Source of the DNA: Synechococcus sp. BL107
GTDB lineage: Bacteria > Cyanobacteriota > Cyanobacteriia > PCC-6307 > Cyanobiaceae
NCBI RefSeq assembly: GCF_000153805.1
Contig: NZ_DS022298.1
Span: 2,112,827 to 2,176,826, forward strand
Reading direction: 5' to 3'
Length of the DNA stretch: 64,000 nt
Shown: one piece after another, positions 7,915-16,074 of the stretch
How positions within the stretch are numbered: position 1 is the stretch's first letter
Layout: each line of letters starts with the position of its first letter
Position numbers and translations under genes: made by a program
The notes under the pieces: model-generated
Told to the model about the DNA's origin: nothing
What the model saw: the letters and a program-made list of their open reading frames with translations, nothing else
Database searches by the model: none

Positions 7915-8805
7915 TCATGTGTGTCGAATCTCCAACAACCCCCAACGCCCTTGCGCCAACTCCTGAGTGACCTGCCAACCATGGGTCGCAAGAACCTCCT
8001 TAAGCCTCGGAGCTTGATCCACCAACAATCCACTCAGAAGGGCTCTCCCCTGCGGAGCAATGAGGCTTTCAAAGCCAGGGGAAAGTGCCTCAATCACCGG
8101 GGCCAAGATGTTGCAGAGCAAGAGATCAGCGCGTCGGCCTGCCAACAGCGCCTGAAGGGTCTCCACGGATCCCAAGGCCACCTCTAACCGCTTCTCAGAA
8201 CAATGATTGAGCGAGCGATTCCCAGCCGTCGCGCGAATGGCCAATGAGTCGGTGTCTGCAGCCAACACGGCATCAGCGCCCAGGCTCAAAGATGCCAGCC
8301 CCAAAACACCGCTTCCACAACCGAGATCGGCTACGAGTAGGTCCTGGGGAGGGTTCGCCTCCAGGGCCTCCAAACAGAGGCGCGTCGTTGGGTGGCTGCC
8401 GGTGCCAAAAGCGCTGCCTGGATCCATCCGAATCACCAGGCGGTCGGCATGCTCCGAAGGCACGTCTAACCAGGCTGGAAGAATTAAGAGGCGTTGTCCC
8501 ACTGGATCGGGTTGCCAGTGCTGCTTCCAGCTCAAACTCCAATCTTCATCAGCCACCTCATCCCAAACACCTGAAGGGAAAGCCAAACCGAAGGGCTGCG
8601 ATAGGGGCTCAAGACTGGCCAGCAATTGCTCTCGCTCAGCAACGGGCCACTCCGGTTGGGGCAACCAGACCAACAACGTTTTCTGATGGGGAGTGTCCGG
8701 TGAATGCTGCACCGCAAAACGGTGCAGCCCCAAGTCATTCAGCTTCCAAACCAGCGACTCCTCCAGCTCTGGAGGGCAAGGCATCGACAGTCGCCACCAC
8801 ATCAA
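7915..8805 (-). CDS. prmA: ribosomal protein L11 methyltransferase
   Basis: The 296-residue product has an N-terminal substrate-binding region (MMWWRLSMPCPPELEESLVW) and a class I SAM-dependent methyltransferase domain. Characteristic segments are RMDPGSAFGTGSHPTTRLCL, VADLGCGSGVLGLASL (SAM loop, around residue 158) and LLCNILAPVIEAL, the NIL(A/L)P motif of PrmA. It trimethylates L11 on lysines and the N-terminus. Its start overlaps the end of serA by 4 nt, so the pair is translationally coupled. This serA-prmA order is, as far as I recall, common in marine picocyanobacteria. Confidence 0.93.
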   Translation of the reverse strand: MMWWRLSMPCPPELEESLVWKLNDLGLHRFAVQHSPDTPHQKTLLVWLPQPEWPVAEREQLLASLEPLSQPFGLAFPSGVWDEVADEDWSLSWKQHWQPDPVGQRLLILPAWLDVPSEHADRLVIRMDPGSAFGTGSHPTTRLCLEALEANPPQDLLVADLGCGSGVLGLASLSLGADAVLAADTDSLAIRATAGNRSLNHCSEKRLEVALGSVETLQALLAGRRADLLLCNILAPVIEALSPGFESLIAPQGRALLSGLLVDQAPRLKEVLATHGWQVTQELAQGRWGLLEIRHT

Positions 8806-10388
8806 AGTGTGACCGGATGGGCTTCCTGAATGCCATCGATCGCTGTGATTTTTTGAAGCAATTCAGCCGGAATCGGGTCATCGATGCTGAGCACCATCAC
8901 AGCATCACCACGAACAATCTTTCGCCCCACTTGCATGGAGGCGATGTTCACGTTGTGCTCCCCCATCATTGATCCCAAATGGCCAATGATTCCAGGCATA
9001 TCGCGGTGACGGGTGAACAACATGTGCCTGCTGGGAGACACATTCACCGGGAACTCATCAATGCTCGTGATCCGCAATTCTCCATCGGCAAAAACAGCGC
9101 CGGTAACACAACGATCGCCCTGATCTCCACGCGTCGTGATTTGCAGCGACCCCCCTGCGAAATCACGACTCGATTCATCTTTGACTTCCAAAACCTGGAT
9201 ACCTCTGGCTTTGGCTTCCAAAGACGCATTCACAAAATTAATGCTGTCGCCAAGAGCTGCACTCAGGAGGCCTTTCAACGCAGCAATCACAAGCGGTTGA
9301 GAGGGATGACTCGCGAATTCTCCTTGCAGACGTAGCTCCATCTCTTTGACGTGCCCCCCAGCCAGTTGGCTCACCAGCAAACCAACGGTCTCAGAAAGCT
9401 GAAGGTGTGGCTTCAGCCGCTCCATAATTTCAGCGCTAAGGCCAGGGATATTCACGGCGCTGCGGGCCGGCAAGCCCAGCAACACATCCCGAATTTGCTC
9501 CGCCACATCGATCGCCACATTTTCTTGGGCCTCCTCTGTGGATGCACCCAAGTGAGGCGTCAATACCAGCCCCCGTTCAACAGCACGTAACGGCGAATCT
9601 TCCGCTAGCGGCTCACTGGCATAAACATCGAGACCAGCACCGGCAATAACACCCTGGTTAATCGCTTCAGAAATGGCAGCTTCGTCGACAACGCCACCAC
9701 GAGCACAGTTCACGATGCGTGCTGTGGGCTTCATCGTGCGAAGCAAATCGGCATTCACCAAGTTTTCTGTGTCCTTGGTGCGCGGGATGTGCAGCGTCAC
9801 GTAGTCCGCCGTCCGAAACAGCTCATCGAGCTCGAGGAGCTTCACCTGCATTTGCTTGGCGCGATCGGCGGCAATAAATGGGTCGTAGGCGATGACATCC
9901 ATCCCCATCGCTTGAGCCACCTTGGCGACATGGGAGCCGATCTTGCCGAGACCAACCACCCCAAGGGTTTTCTTATAGAGCTCGTTACCCACATATTTTT
10001 TGCGGTCCCACTTCCCTGCACGCATGCCGGCATTCGCCTGGGGCACATGGCGAGACAGCGAAAGCATCATCGCCAAGGCATGTTCTGCCGCAGCAATGGT
10101 GTTGCCCTCCGGAGAGTTCACCACAAGAACACCCCGCTGGGTGGCAGCGGGGACATCCACGTTGTCCACACCAACGCCAGCGCGGCCAATGATCTTGAGA
10201 CGGCTAGCGGCGGCAATCACCGTCGCAGTCACTTGAGTGCCGGAGCGGATCATCAATCCGTCGTACTCACCAATAATCCCCACCAGCTCGTCTTCGCTCA
10301 AACCGATCCGCTGATCGACTTGCGCCACCTGATTGAGGATGTCCAAGCCGGCCTGATCAATCGGATCGGAAACCAGAACTTTCGTCAT
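8802..10388 (-). CDS. serA: D-3-phosphoglycerate dehydrogenase
   Basis: The 528-residue enzyme catalyses the first step of serine synthesis from 3-phosphoglycerate. The NAD-binding core has GVVGLGKIGSHVA, and the active site shows NCARGGVVDE (Arg), a downstream Glu region and TPHLGASTEEAQ (His). A long C-terminal part contains the intervening ASB-type domain and an ACT domain (MLFTRHRDMPGIIGHLGSMM), the usual site of serine feedback inhibition. The start at 10388 (MTKVLVSDPI) is preferred to the ATG four codons upstream because it matches the family. It overlaps prmA by 4 nt and is divergent from the gene at 10492. Confidence 0.96.
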   Translation of the reverse strand: MTKVLVSDPIDQAGLDILNQVAQVDQRIGLSEDELVGIIGEYDGLMIRSGTQVTATVIAAASRLKIIGRAGVGVDNVDVPAATQRGVLVVNSPEGNTIAAAEHALAMMLSLSRHVPQANAGMRAGKWDRKKYVGNELYKKTLGVVGLGKIGSHVAKVAQAMGMDVIAYDPFIAADRAKQMQVKLLELDELFRTADYVTLHIPRTKDTENLVNADLLRTMKPTARIVNCARGGVVDEAAISEAINQGVIAGAGLDVYASEPLAEDSPLRAVERGLVLTPHLGASTEEAQENVAIDVAEQIRDVLLGLPARSAVNIPGLSAEIMERLKPHLQLSETVGLLVSQLAGGHVKEMELRLQGEFASHPSQPLVIAALKGLLSAALGDSINFVNASLEAKARGIQVLEVKDESSRDFAGGSLQITTRGDQGDRCVTGAVFADGELRITSIDEFPVNVSPSRHMLFTRHRDMPGIIGHLGSMMGEHNVNIASMQVGRKIVRGDAVMVLSIDDPIPAELLQKITAIDGIQEAHPVTL

Positions 10389-10491
10389 GAACGGGCGCAA
10401 AACTGCCTGCTCAAACTGTAGAGATCAACACCCACCCTCCCCCCAATAACTAAGGACAGGGTTCAGAATTCAACTAACAAATTGTGAGCGA

Positions 10492-10992
10492 ATGCCCGTC
10501 TGCGTGGTGGTGCTGTCCGATCAACGGGCTGCTGAAGGGCTCAGTCAACAGCTCAAGGAGACCAAACTCCCTCTATCGACATGCATCACGCTGCCACCAG
10601 AAGGCGATGCCATCGATCAAGTGGAATTGCTGAGCCCCAACCTCACCCGGGTTCGAAGGCAGAAAGCCATGGCGCGCTGGTTGATGCCCTTTGGATTTTT
10701 AGCGGGAGTCACGTTCACGCAGATCACCAACCTCACCACGTTTGCAAGCTTCGGGCCATGGGGTGAGATGTTGATCGGCGGTTTGATGGGGATGGGCTCT
10801 GGCTTGATGGGCAGCTATGCAGCGGCCGCCAGCGTGAATTCCGATAACGACGATGGCGTGCGCATCCTGCGCAACCGTCGAGACGAAGGGAGCTGGCTTG
10901 TACTTCTCGAAACGCCGAATGGCATCGAACCCCCATGGCAGGTAGTGCAACGAAGCAATCCCCAACAGGTGGTGCGTCTCAACGACCTATGA
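10492..10992 (+). CDS. cyanobacterial membrane protein, unknown function
   Basis: The 166-residue product has a soluble N-terminal domain of about 60 residues (MPVCVVVLSDQRAAEGLSQQ), then two hydrophobic segments (about 66-86 and 95-116, the latter glycine- and alanine-rich), then a C-terminal soluble part. It is a typical unnamed cyanobacterial protein. Its stop overlaps the start of the photosystem II S4-domain gene by 4 nt (ATGA), so coupled translation is likely and a shared role near photosynthetic membranes is possible (inference). Confidence 0.8.
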   Translation: MPVCVVVLSDQRAAEGLSQQLKETKLPLSTCITLPPEGDAIDQVELLSPNLTRVRRQKAMARWLMPFGFLAGVTFTQITNLTTFASFGPWGEMLIGGLMGMGSGLMGSYAAAASVNSDNDDGVRILRNRRDEGSWLVLLETPNGIEPPWQVVQRSNPQQVVRLNDL

Positions 10993-11774
10993 CCCTCTTG
11001 CAAGACGAGCTCCTCGCAGGGGCAGAAGATCCTGAGGGACTCAAGCGACTGATCCAGCTGGCTGATCAAGTGGTGCGCACCTGGCAACCGGCGTGGAGCC
11101 CGTTCCTTGGGGCTCGACTTCAAGAGGAGGCCCTCGCACGCCTGAACAACTTGAGTGAAATTGGCTGGCACCGTGATGGGGGTTATCCAGGGGCCGAACG
11201 CTGCAGACTCCTTTGCCATCGACGCGACCAAATGGGGGAGGCTGACGCGTGTGCTCCCGCTTATGGCCTTCTTATTGAGGGCAACTTTCTATTCGACCCC
11301 CTCAGTCCGCAAGACATTCGCAACGCCTTACAAGAGCTAGGAGCGGCACCGGATCAAATCGGAGATCTCTGGGTTCGAGGAGACCGAGGGGGGCAAGGGC
11401 TTTGTACTCCAGAGAGCGCAGCACAACTCCACGAACAATGCGGTCGCGTGCGTGATGTCGACATCCGGTGCGAAGCCCTAGCGATCGAAGCGCTCCACCT
11501 CCCGGCCCAACGCACCCCCCGAATCCTGCAAACCGTGGAGGCCTCCTGTCGGATTGATGCGATTGCATCCGCAGGTTTTGGTCTTTCAAGAGCCAAAATT
11601 GTCGGCCATATCAAAGCTGGACGGTTGCGCATGAACTGGCATGACGTGCGTCAGGCCAGTCGAGAGTTGGGAGTCGGTGACCGCCTCCAGCTGCAAGACC
11701 GAGGGGCCCTGGAGGTGCTCTCGCTCACTCGGACCAAACGTGAGCGCTGGCGGGTCGAACTCAGACGCAGTTAG
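10989..11774 (+). CDS. photosystem II S4-domain protein
   Basis: With the start ATG at 10989 ([17 protein letters not shown]) the product has 261 residues. The C-terminal half has an S4-like RNA-binding domain: [20 protein letters not shown] and [17 protein letters not shown]. The N-terminal part matches the cyanobacterial/plastid family named for a photosystem II S4 domain; the molecular role is not well settled. The upstream extension of the frame to 10935 lies inside the preceding gene and is unlikely to be used, because ATG 10989 overlaps that gene's TGA. tRNA-Val lies 69 nt downstream. Confidence 0.88.
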   Translation: MTLLQDELLAGAEDPEGLKRLIQLADQVVRTWQPAWSPFLGARLQEEALARLNNLSEIGWHRDGGYPGAERCRLLCHRRDQMGEADACAPAYGLLIEGNFLFDPLSPQDIRNALQELGAAPDQIGDLWVRGDRGGQGLCTPESAAQLHEQCGRVRDVDIRCEALAIEALHLPAQRTPRILQTVEASCRIDAIASAGFGLSRAKIVGHIKAGRLRMNWHDVRQASRELGVGDRLQLQDRGALEVLSLTRTKRERWRVELRRS

Positions 11775-11843
11775 GGCGCACTCTGGCTGCTACTCTCCAT
11801 TCCGATCAACACAAGCCATTGAAGGTTTTTTGTTGGTTAATGG

Positions 11844-11915
11844 GGGCGATTAGCTCAGGGGTAGAGCACTACATTGACATTGTAGGAGTCACTGGTTCAA
11901 ATCCAGTATCGCCCA
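11844..11915 (+). tRNA. tRNA-Val (GAC)
   Basis: A 72-nt cloverleaf: acceptor GGGCGAT/ATCGCCC with discriminator A, D arm AGCTCAGGGGTAGAGC, anticodon stem CTACA/TGTAG around TTGACAT (anticodon GAC), and T arm CTGGTTCAAATCCAG. CCA is not encoded. It lies 26 nt upstream of murD. Confidence 0.97.
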
Positions 11916-11941
11916 TTTCCCTTTAGGGGACTGAGGTTTCG

Positions 11942-13330
11942 ATGGCATTCACGATCGTCGTTGGACTTGGACGATCCGGTCTTGGTGCTGCCCGCCTCTT
12001 ACATCATCAAGGTCAAGCCGTTGTTGTTCTGGAGCGCGGTGAGGGCCCTGACCAAACATCCTGTGCGGCACAACTTCGAGCGGAAGGCATTGAAGTTGAG
12101 TTGGGCATTCCCCTCGAAATCAACAGTTTTGAACCCTGGCGTTCTGATCTGACCGCTGTGGTGATTGGACCGGGTATTCCATGGGATCACCCAACCCTTG
12201 AAATCCTTCGCCAGGAGGGTGTTCAAGTCCGCGGGGAGATCGAGCTGGCTTGGGATGCCCTCAATGACATCCCTTGGGTCGGTATCACGGGAACCAATGG
12301 CAAAACCACGGTCACCCACCTCCTCAGTCACGTGCTGGAGCAAGCCGGACTCCGGGCCCCCATGGGGGGGAACATGGGCGTTTCAGCGGCGGAGATGGCG
12401 CTGAAAATCAAAACGGGGGACTTGCTTAGGCCGGATTGGCTGGTGATGGAACTCAGCAGTTACCAAATCGAAGCAGGCCCGACCTTGGCGCCCAGCATCG
12501 GCATTTGGACAACGCTCACTCCGGATCACCTCGAACGCCATGGAACACTCGAGGCCTACAGAGCGATTAAACGCGGACTGCTTCAACGCTCCAGCCTGGC
12601 CATCTTCAATGGGGATGATGCCGATCTCAACGCCCATCGCTCATCCCTCAAAAGTGGGATTTGGGTTCAAACAGCGACCCCTTGCCCTGACGACCAGCCT
12701 GCAGATTTTTGGATTGATGACGCCGGAACGATTCAAGCGAGAGAAAGCGGCGCGATGTTTCCTGCCGATGCCTTGGCGATGCCAGGTGCCCACAATCGTC
12801 AAAACCAGCTGTTGGTAACAGCTGCCGCCATACAGATCGGCCTCAATGCTGAGCAAATTGCCCAAGGCTTCAGGAGCTTCCCCGGTGTGCCCCACCGCCT
12901 CGAGCGACTCGGATCCACAGCATCTGCCGACGTTTTTAATGACAGCAAGGCCACCAACTACGACGCGGCTGCGGTCGGCCTGCAAGCCATGGCAGGAACA
13001 GTTGTGGTTTTGGCGGGGGGCCAGACCAAACGCGGTGACGCCACAGGCTGGCTGACCGAACTGAAATCGAAGGCTTGTGCGGTGGTGTTGTTCGGAGCTG
13101 GGGCGGAGGAGTTGGACGCCCTGATCCGTCAGTCCGACTATCAGGGACAAGTACACCGCTGCAACGATCTGAAGGCTGCCGTAGCGATTGCCGTTCAGGC
13201 AACATCCGAGCTGCAAGCCACCAGCCTGCTGCTTTCACCAGCCTGCGCGAGTTTCGATCAGTACCAAGACTTCGAAGCCCGAGGCGATCATTTCCGCGAC
13301 TTGATGCAGGCCCACATTCGAGTGGCGTGA
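11942..13330 (+). CDS. murD: UDP-N-acetylmuramoylalanine-D-glutamate ligase
   Basis: The 462-residue enzyme adds D-Glu to UDP-MurNAc-L-Ala in peptidoglycan precursor synthesis. It has an N-terminal Rossmann-like domain (VVGLGRSGLGAARLL), the ATP loop GITGTNGKTT at residues 114-123, the Mur ligase middle domain (TPDHLERHGTLEAY) and a C-terminal domain with FNDSKATNYDAA and VVLAGGQTKRGD. The length is normal for MurD. It follows tRNA-Val and precedes an EVE-domain gene by about 70 nt. Confidence 0.96.
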   Translation: MAFTIVVGLGRSGLGAARLLHHQGQAVVVLERGEGPDQTSCAAQLRAEGIEVELGIPLEINSFEPWRSDLTAVVIGPGIPWDHPTLEILRQEGVQVRGEIELAWDALNDIPWVGITGTNGKTTVTHLLSHVLEQAGLRAPMGGNMGVSAAEMALKIKTGDLLRPDWLVMELSSYQIEAGPTLAPSIGIWTTLTPDHLERHGTLEAYRAIKRGLLQRSSLAIFNGDDADLNAHRSSLKSGIWVQTATPCPDDQPADFWIDDAGTIQARESGAMFPADALAMPGAHNRQNQLLVTAAAIQIGLNAEQIAQGFRSFPGVPHRLERLGSTASADVFNDSKATNYDAAAVGLQAMAGTVVVLAGGQTKRGDATGWLTELKSKACAVVLFGAGAEELDALIRQSDYQGQVHRCNDLKAAVAIAVQATSELQATSLLLSPACASFDQYQDFEARGDHFRDLMQAHIRVA

Positions 13331-13399
13331 AACAAATCGAGCATCTTTACTGGCAGTCCACCAGAGAGAACTCAAAATAAAGTGACTTGATTGTGGTTT

Positions 13400-13861
13400 G
13401 TGGCCTTTTGGCTGATGAAAAGCGAACCCGATGCCTACGGCATCGATGATCTTCGCCGTGAGGGATCGACCCTCTGGGATGGCATTCGCAACTATCAGGC
13501 CCGCAATTTCATGCGCAGCATGAGCGTGGGGGACCAAGCTTTTTTTTATCACTCCAACTGCAAACCACCAGGAATTATTGGCTTGATGGAAGTCGTGGAA
13601 ACGCAATTGGTCGACCCAACCCAATTTGATTCCGCCGCTAAGTATTTCGACCCCAAATCCAATCCAGATCAACCGCGATGGGACTGTGCTCGACTTCGTT
13701 TTCTTGGCAAATTTGACGAACTCCTCAGCCTTGATCAGCTGCGCGCCTCCTACAACGAAGAGCAACTGCCTGTGATCAAACGGGGGAATCGACTTTCCAT
13801 TTTGCCTGTCCCGACCACGACTGCAGAAGACCTGCTGGATCGGCTTGGCCCTCTCCACTGA
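13400..13861 (+). CDS. EVE-domain protein
   Basis: The product (about 153 residues) has the EVE signature: FWLMKSEPDAYGIDDL, TLWDGIRNYQARNFMR and GDQAFFYHSNC. EVE domains are PUA-like folds that recognise modified bases or nucleotides in RNA or DNA. The GTG at 13400 is chosen because it places the start two residues before the FWLMKSEP strand; a TTG at 13391 and an ATG at 13415 are alternatives. Its 3' end overlaps the next gene by 17 nt. Confidence 0.9.
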   Translation: MAFWLMKSEPDAYGIDDLRREGSTLWDGIRNYQARNFMRSMSVGDQAFFYHSNCKPPGIIGLMEVVETQLVDPTQFDSAAKYFDPKSNPDQPRWDCARLRFLGKFDELLSLDQLRASYNEEQLPVIKRGNRLSILPVPTTTAEDLLDRLGPLH

Positions 13862-14573
13862 CCTTCCCCTGATCACCCTGCTTCCACGAGCCTGGATCGG
13901 CTTTGGAAAAGCCCCATGGCGCTGCGTTGGGTTGGCAGCTCTCACCTTGATCTGTGCGATCGGTCCCGCCGTCGTAGCCCAAGACCTGCGGGCGATCTCC
14001 AGACCAGGGGTTGCCCGGCTCGGAGACATCGCTGTGCTGATCAGCCTTGGACTGCCAGTGTTTCCCCTACTGGGCTTACTGCGATTAGCCGATCAGCTCT
14101 TGCCAGCCCCCCTTGAACCAAGGCCACCCCAACGGCTTAAAACCCTCCTGAGCCAAGCCCTGGTGTTGGTGGCCATCGAGCTTTTTCTGCTGCTGGCGGG
14201 TTTAGGCCTAATTCAGTGCCTGAGTTGGGCCGTCGGACAAGTCAGCACAACCCTGGCGGGCTTGATTGTGATCCTTGGAGCTCTGATCGTTGGAGCCGGC
14301 CTCTTCACCCAGGTGCTGTCCTTACCGCTGCTGGTTCATCACCGCTGCAGAGCCCTTCAAGCCATGAACCGGAGTCGACGTCTTGTTCAACACAACAGCT
14401 TGAAGATGCTCGCCGTTTTCGGTTTGCTGCTGGGCATTAATGCGCTGGGTCTGATGGGAGCAACCCTCGGACTGTTGCTGAGCTTGCCCTTCAGCGCCCT
14501 TGTCCTGATGGCTTGCTGTCGGCCTCAAGCCCCGTGGAGAAGAGATTCACGACGAAACATATTCCCCACATAA
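13845..14573 (+). CDS. polytopic membrane protein, unknown
   Basis: The 242-residue product starts at TTG 13845 inside the 3' end of the EVE gene. It contains about five or six hydrophobic segments (for example residues 29-46, 60-80, 108-126, 134-156, 192-224). The composition is Leu-, Ala- and Gly-rich with few charges. No transporter or enzyme motif is visible. The 3' end overlaps the minus-strand DUF2811 gene by 49 nt, an unusually long convergent overlap. Alternative starts further in are possible. Confidence 0.7.
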   Translation: MALSTDLPLITLLPRAWIGFGKAPWRCVGLAALTLICAIGPAVVAQDLRAISRPGVARLGDIAVLISLGLPVFPLLGLLRLADQLLPAPLEPRPPQRLKTLLSQALVLVAIELFLLLAGLGLIQCLSWAVGQVSTTLAGLIVILGALIVGAGLFTQVLSLPLLVHHRCRALQAMNRSRRLVQHNSLKMLAVFGLLLGINALGLMGATLGLLLSLPFSALVLMACCRPQAPWRRDSRRNIFPT

Positions 14574-14773
14574 ACCCGGGTTATTTCGCGGGACTCGATC
14601 CCGTTTTGCACCAAGAACCCGGCCAGTGCCGCTTGAACGAGTCGATATTGATCCCAATTGGGATGTAACTCAATGAATTGCACCATGGCCTGCTGCAGAG
14701 CCAGAGGAAGTTCCGACTGGAAACTCACCACGCTGTCTTCACCCTCGACGGCCTGTTCCGAACCCGACTGCAT
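14525..14773 (-). CDS. DUF2811-type cyanobacterial protein
   Basis: The product is about 82 residues from the ATG at 14773 (MQSGSEQAVEGEDSVVSFQS); the frame is open upstream to 14806. The middle region SELPLALQQAMVQFIELHPN followed by WDQYRLVQAALAGFLVQNG matches the cyanobacterial DUF2811 pattern (a ribbon-helix-helix-like length, with HPNWDQ as a hallmark). The function is unknown. It could be a small DNA-binding protein on the basis of length, but this is speculative. Its C-terminus overlaps the convergent membrane-protein gene by 49 nt. Confidence 0.78.
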   Translation of the reverse strand: MQSGSEQAVEGEDSVVSFQSELPLALQQAMVQFIELHPNWDQYRLVQAALAGFLVQNGIESREITRVYVGNMFRRESLLHGA

Positions 14774-15080
14774 CAAAAACTTTCTTACCGCACACCAGTT
14801 CTCCACAAGAATCGGACCCCGTCAAGAAAACTCAAATCGAGCGAGTCTTGCAAGACTCCTTCCAAGACTGCTGCGCCAGCAGCGTTCCAGCGCTCGCAAA
14901 CGCAAGGCATAGAAGATCACTATCGAGTCCCTTGCAAACGTCAAGAAATGGAGTTCAAAGCTTCCGATTTCCACAGAGCTTTGTTGCGGCGGCCGTCCAT
15001 GCGCCAGGCCTGTGGAAAAACTGTGCAAAGGCGGGGGTCGGGATGGGGAGGGATCAATCAGCCGCCATTGATGAGACCAG
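14774..15080. other. 307-nt intergenic stretch with DnaA-box-like sites
   Basis: No convincing gene is seen: the overlapping ORFs on both strands are Arg/Ser-rich and lack family features. The stretch holds three DnaA-box-like nonamers at 14967-15030 (described separately). A G-rich segment lies at 15028-15053. It separates DUF1818 from DUF2811, both on the minus strand. Confidence 0.5.
14967..15030. promoter_or_regulatory. cluster of three DnaA-box-like nonamers
   Basis: Plus strand 14967-14975 reads ATTTCCACA. The complement of 15011-15019 reads TTTTCCACA, which is the cyanobacterial DnaA-box consensus, and the complement of 15022-15030 reads CTTTGCACA. The two minus-strand boxes are in tandem, separated by 2 nt, and face the first. 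Clusters like this bind DnaA at origins or regulatory titration sites. No dnaN or dnaA is nearby. Confidence 0.35.
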
Positions 15081-15455
15081 CTAATCAATGGGCAATCGTC
15101 CCAATGTTCTGACAGCAGCGACCATGGCCACCGCCGAAGACGCAGGCCAGAACCCTTCCACCCCACGCCCCTTCCGCGGCGTCAGAACAAGCGCAAGACT
15201 CCACCCCTGGCAATCTCCTGCCAAACACCCCCACCAAATGCCTCGATCCAGCTCCAGTTCGATGGCCTCCTCGGCCATGAGCTGATTCTTCAACGCCAAG
15301 TGCTGGGTCTCAAGGGTTGAAACGAGCGCCACTAATTCGTTCCATTCAGGCTCTGTGAGCTCGAAGGCCCAGCCCTCTCCTCCGACAAGAATGCTGAACT
15401 CTCCCCTTGAAGGGTCCCGGGCCAAACGCCATCCGGGACCTTCCTGCAAAATCAC
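15081..15455 (-). CDS. DUF1818 family protein
   Basis: The 124-residue product starts MILQEGPGWRLARDPSRGEF and continues with ILVGGEGWAFELTEPEWNEL, the conserved start of the cyanobacterial and plastid DUF1818 family. Later segments include LELDRGIWWGCLAGD and the aromatic-rich EGFWPASSA. It is soluble by composition and has no known activity. The rpoZ gene ends 5 nt upstream, so the two are probably cotranscribed. Confidence 0.88.
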   Translation of the reverse strand: MILQEGPGWRLARDPSRGEFSILVGGEGWAFELTEPEWNELVALVSTLETQHLALKNQLMAEEAIELELDRGIWWGCLAGDCQGWSLALVLTPRKGRGVEGFWPASSAVAMVAAVRTLGRLPID

Positions 15456-15460
15456 GGAAA

Positions 15461-15688
15461 TCAGCCAGGCAACAAATCAGGCTGATCTTGCTCGTCGCTC
15501 AACTCAACGATGGCGCGCTGCACTGGCTTCACACTCGACTCCTCCAGCAATCCATCGAAGTCGTCGAAACGCCGTTGCTTCGCCCGAAATGCAATGCGCA
15601 CTGTGGTGAGATAACGATTACTGGATTGCCGAATCAGGCTCTCGCCTCGCTTGGCGAGATCACTTGAATCAACCCCTGCCGAAATCAC
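15461..15688 (-). CDS. rpoZ: RNA polymerase omega subunit
   Basis: The 75-residue product starts at GTG 15688 and reads [19 protein letters not shown], then [19 protein letters not shown] and a C-terminal acidic tail ([12 protein letters not shown]). This is the pattern of omega subunits of marine picocyanobacteria, with the conserved NRY segment that contacts beta-prime. Omega helps assembly of RNA polymerase and, in cyanobacteria, sigma factor recruitment. It is 5 nt upstream of the DUF1818 gene. Confidence 0.92.
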   Translation of the reverse strand: MISAGVDSSDLAKRGESLIRQSSNRYLTTVRIAFRAKQRRFDDFDGLLEESSVKPVQRAIVELSDEQDQPDLLPG

Positions 15689-15739
15689 AAGCCAACTGCA
15701 TTCAATAAATCATCTTAATCGTTGATCACGACGATTCAC

Positions 15740-16024
15740 TCAGGCGAGCTGATCGCTATGAAAAGGCACATGCATTGGATAAGACCGCTGCCGTGAACCA
15801 GAGCCCCGCAACACGATCTGGTGCCCCAGACCGAGGGCTCCCAGTGGCGCGCGTAGATAACCAAGAAGCGCACTCACTTCCTCAAGGTGCGCATCATCAA
15901 GACACTCAATGCGCACACTGCCCCAGCTGCGACGCATGCGACAGCCATACAGCGGTTGCAAAAGCTGCTGGATGGCGGGTTCCTCGCGATAAAAGGAGAA
16001 AATCAACCGCTGTAGGCGATCCAT
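15740..16024 (-). CDS. conserved-looking 94-residue protein, unknown
   Basis: From the ATG at 16024 the product begins MDRLQRLIFSFYREEPAIQQ and contains GCRMRRSWGSVRIECLDDAH. It ends with a segment on the reverse side of the divergent Hsp70 gene's promoter region. The upstream extension of the frame to 16198 lies within the divergent gene and is not credited. The mixed composition and Arg-rich middle suggest a soluble protein. No family is recognised. It lies 50 nt from the Hsp70-like start in a divergent arrangement. Confidence 0.7.
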   Translation of the reverse strand: MDRLQRLIFSFYREEPAIQQLLQPLYGCRMRRSWGSVRIECLDDAHLEEVSALLGYLRAPLGALGLGHQIVLRGSGSRQRSYPMHVPFHSDQLA

Positions 16025-16074
16025 CAGCACCAATCCCGTTACTCTCAAGCTGACTTCAACGTGCACCCATCGCG

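Noticed and set aside
14822-15166. 114-codon minus ORF and 78-codon plus ORF around the DnaA-like boxes
   Set aside because: Both are Arg/Ser-rich without family features, and the minus ORF overlaps the well-supported DUF1818 gene.
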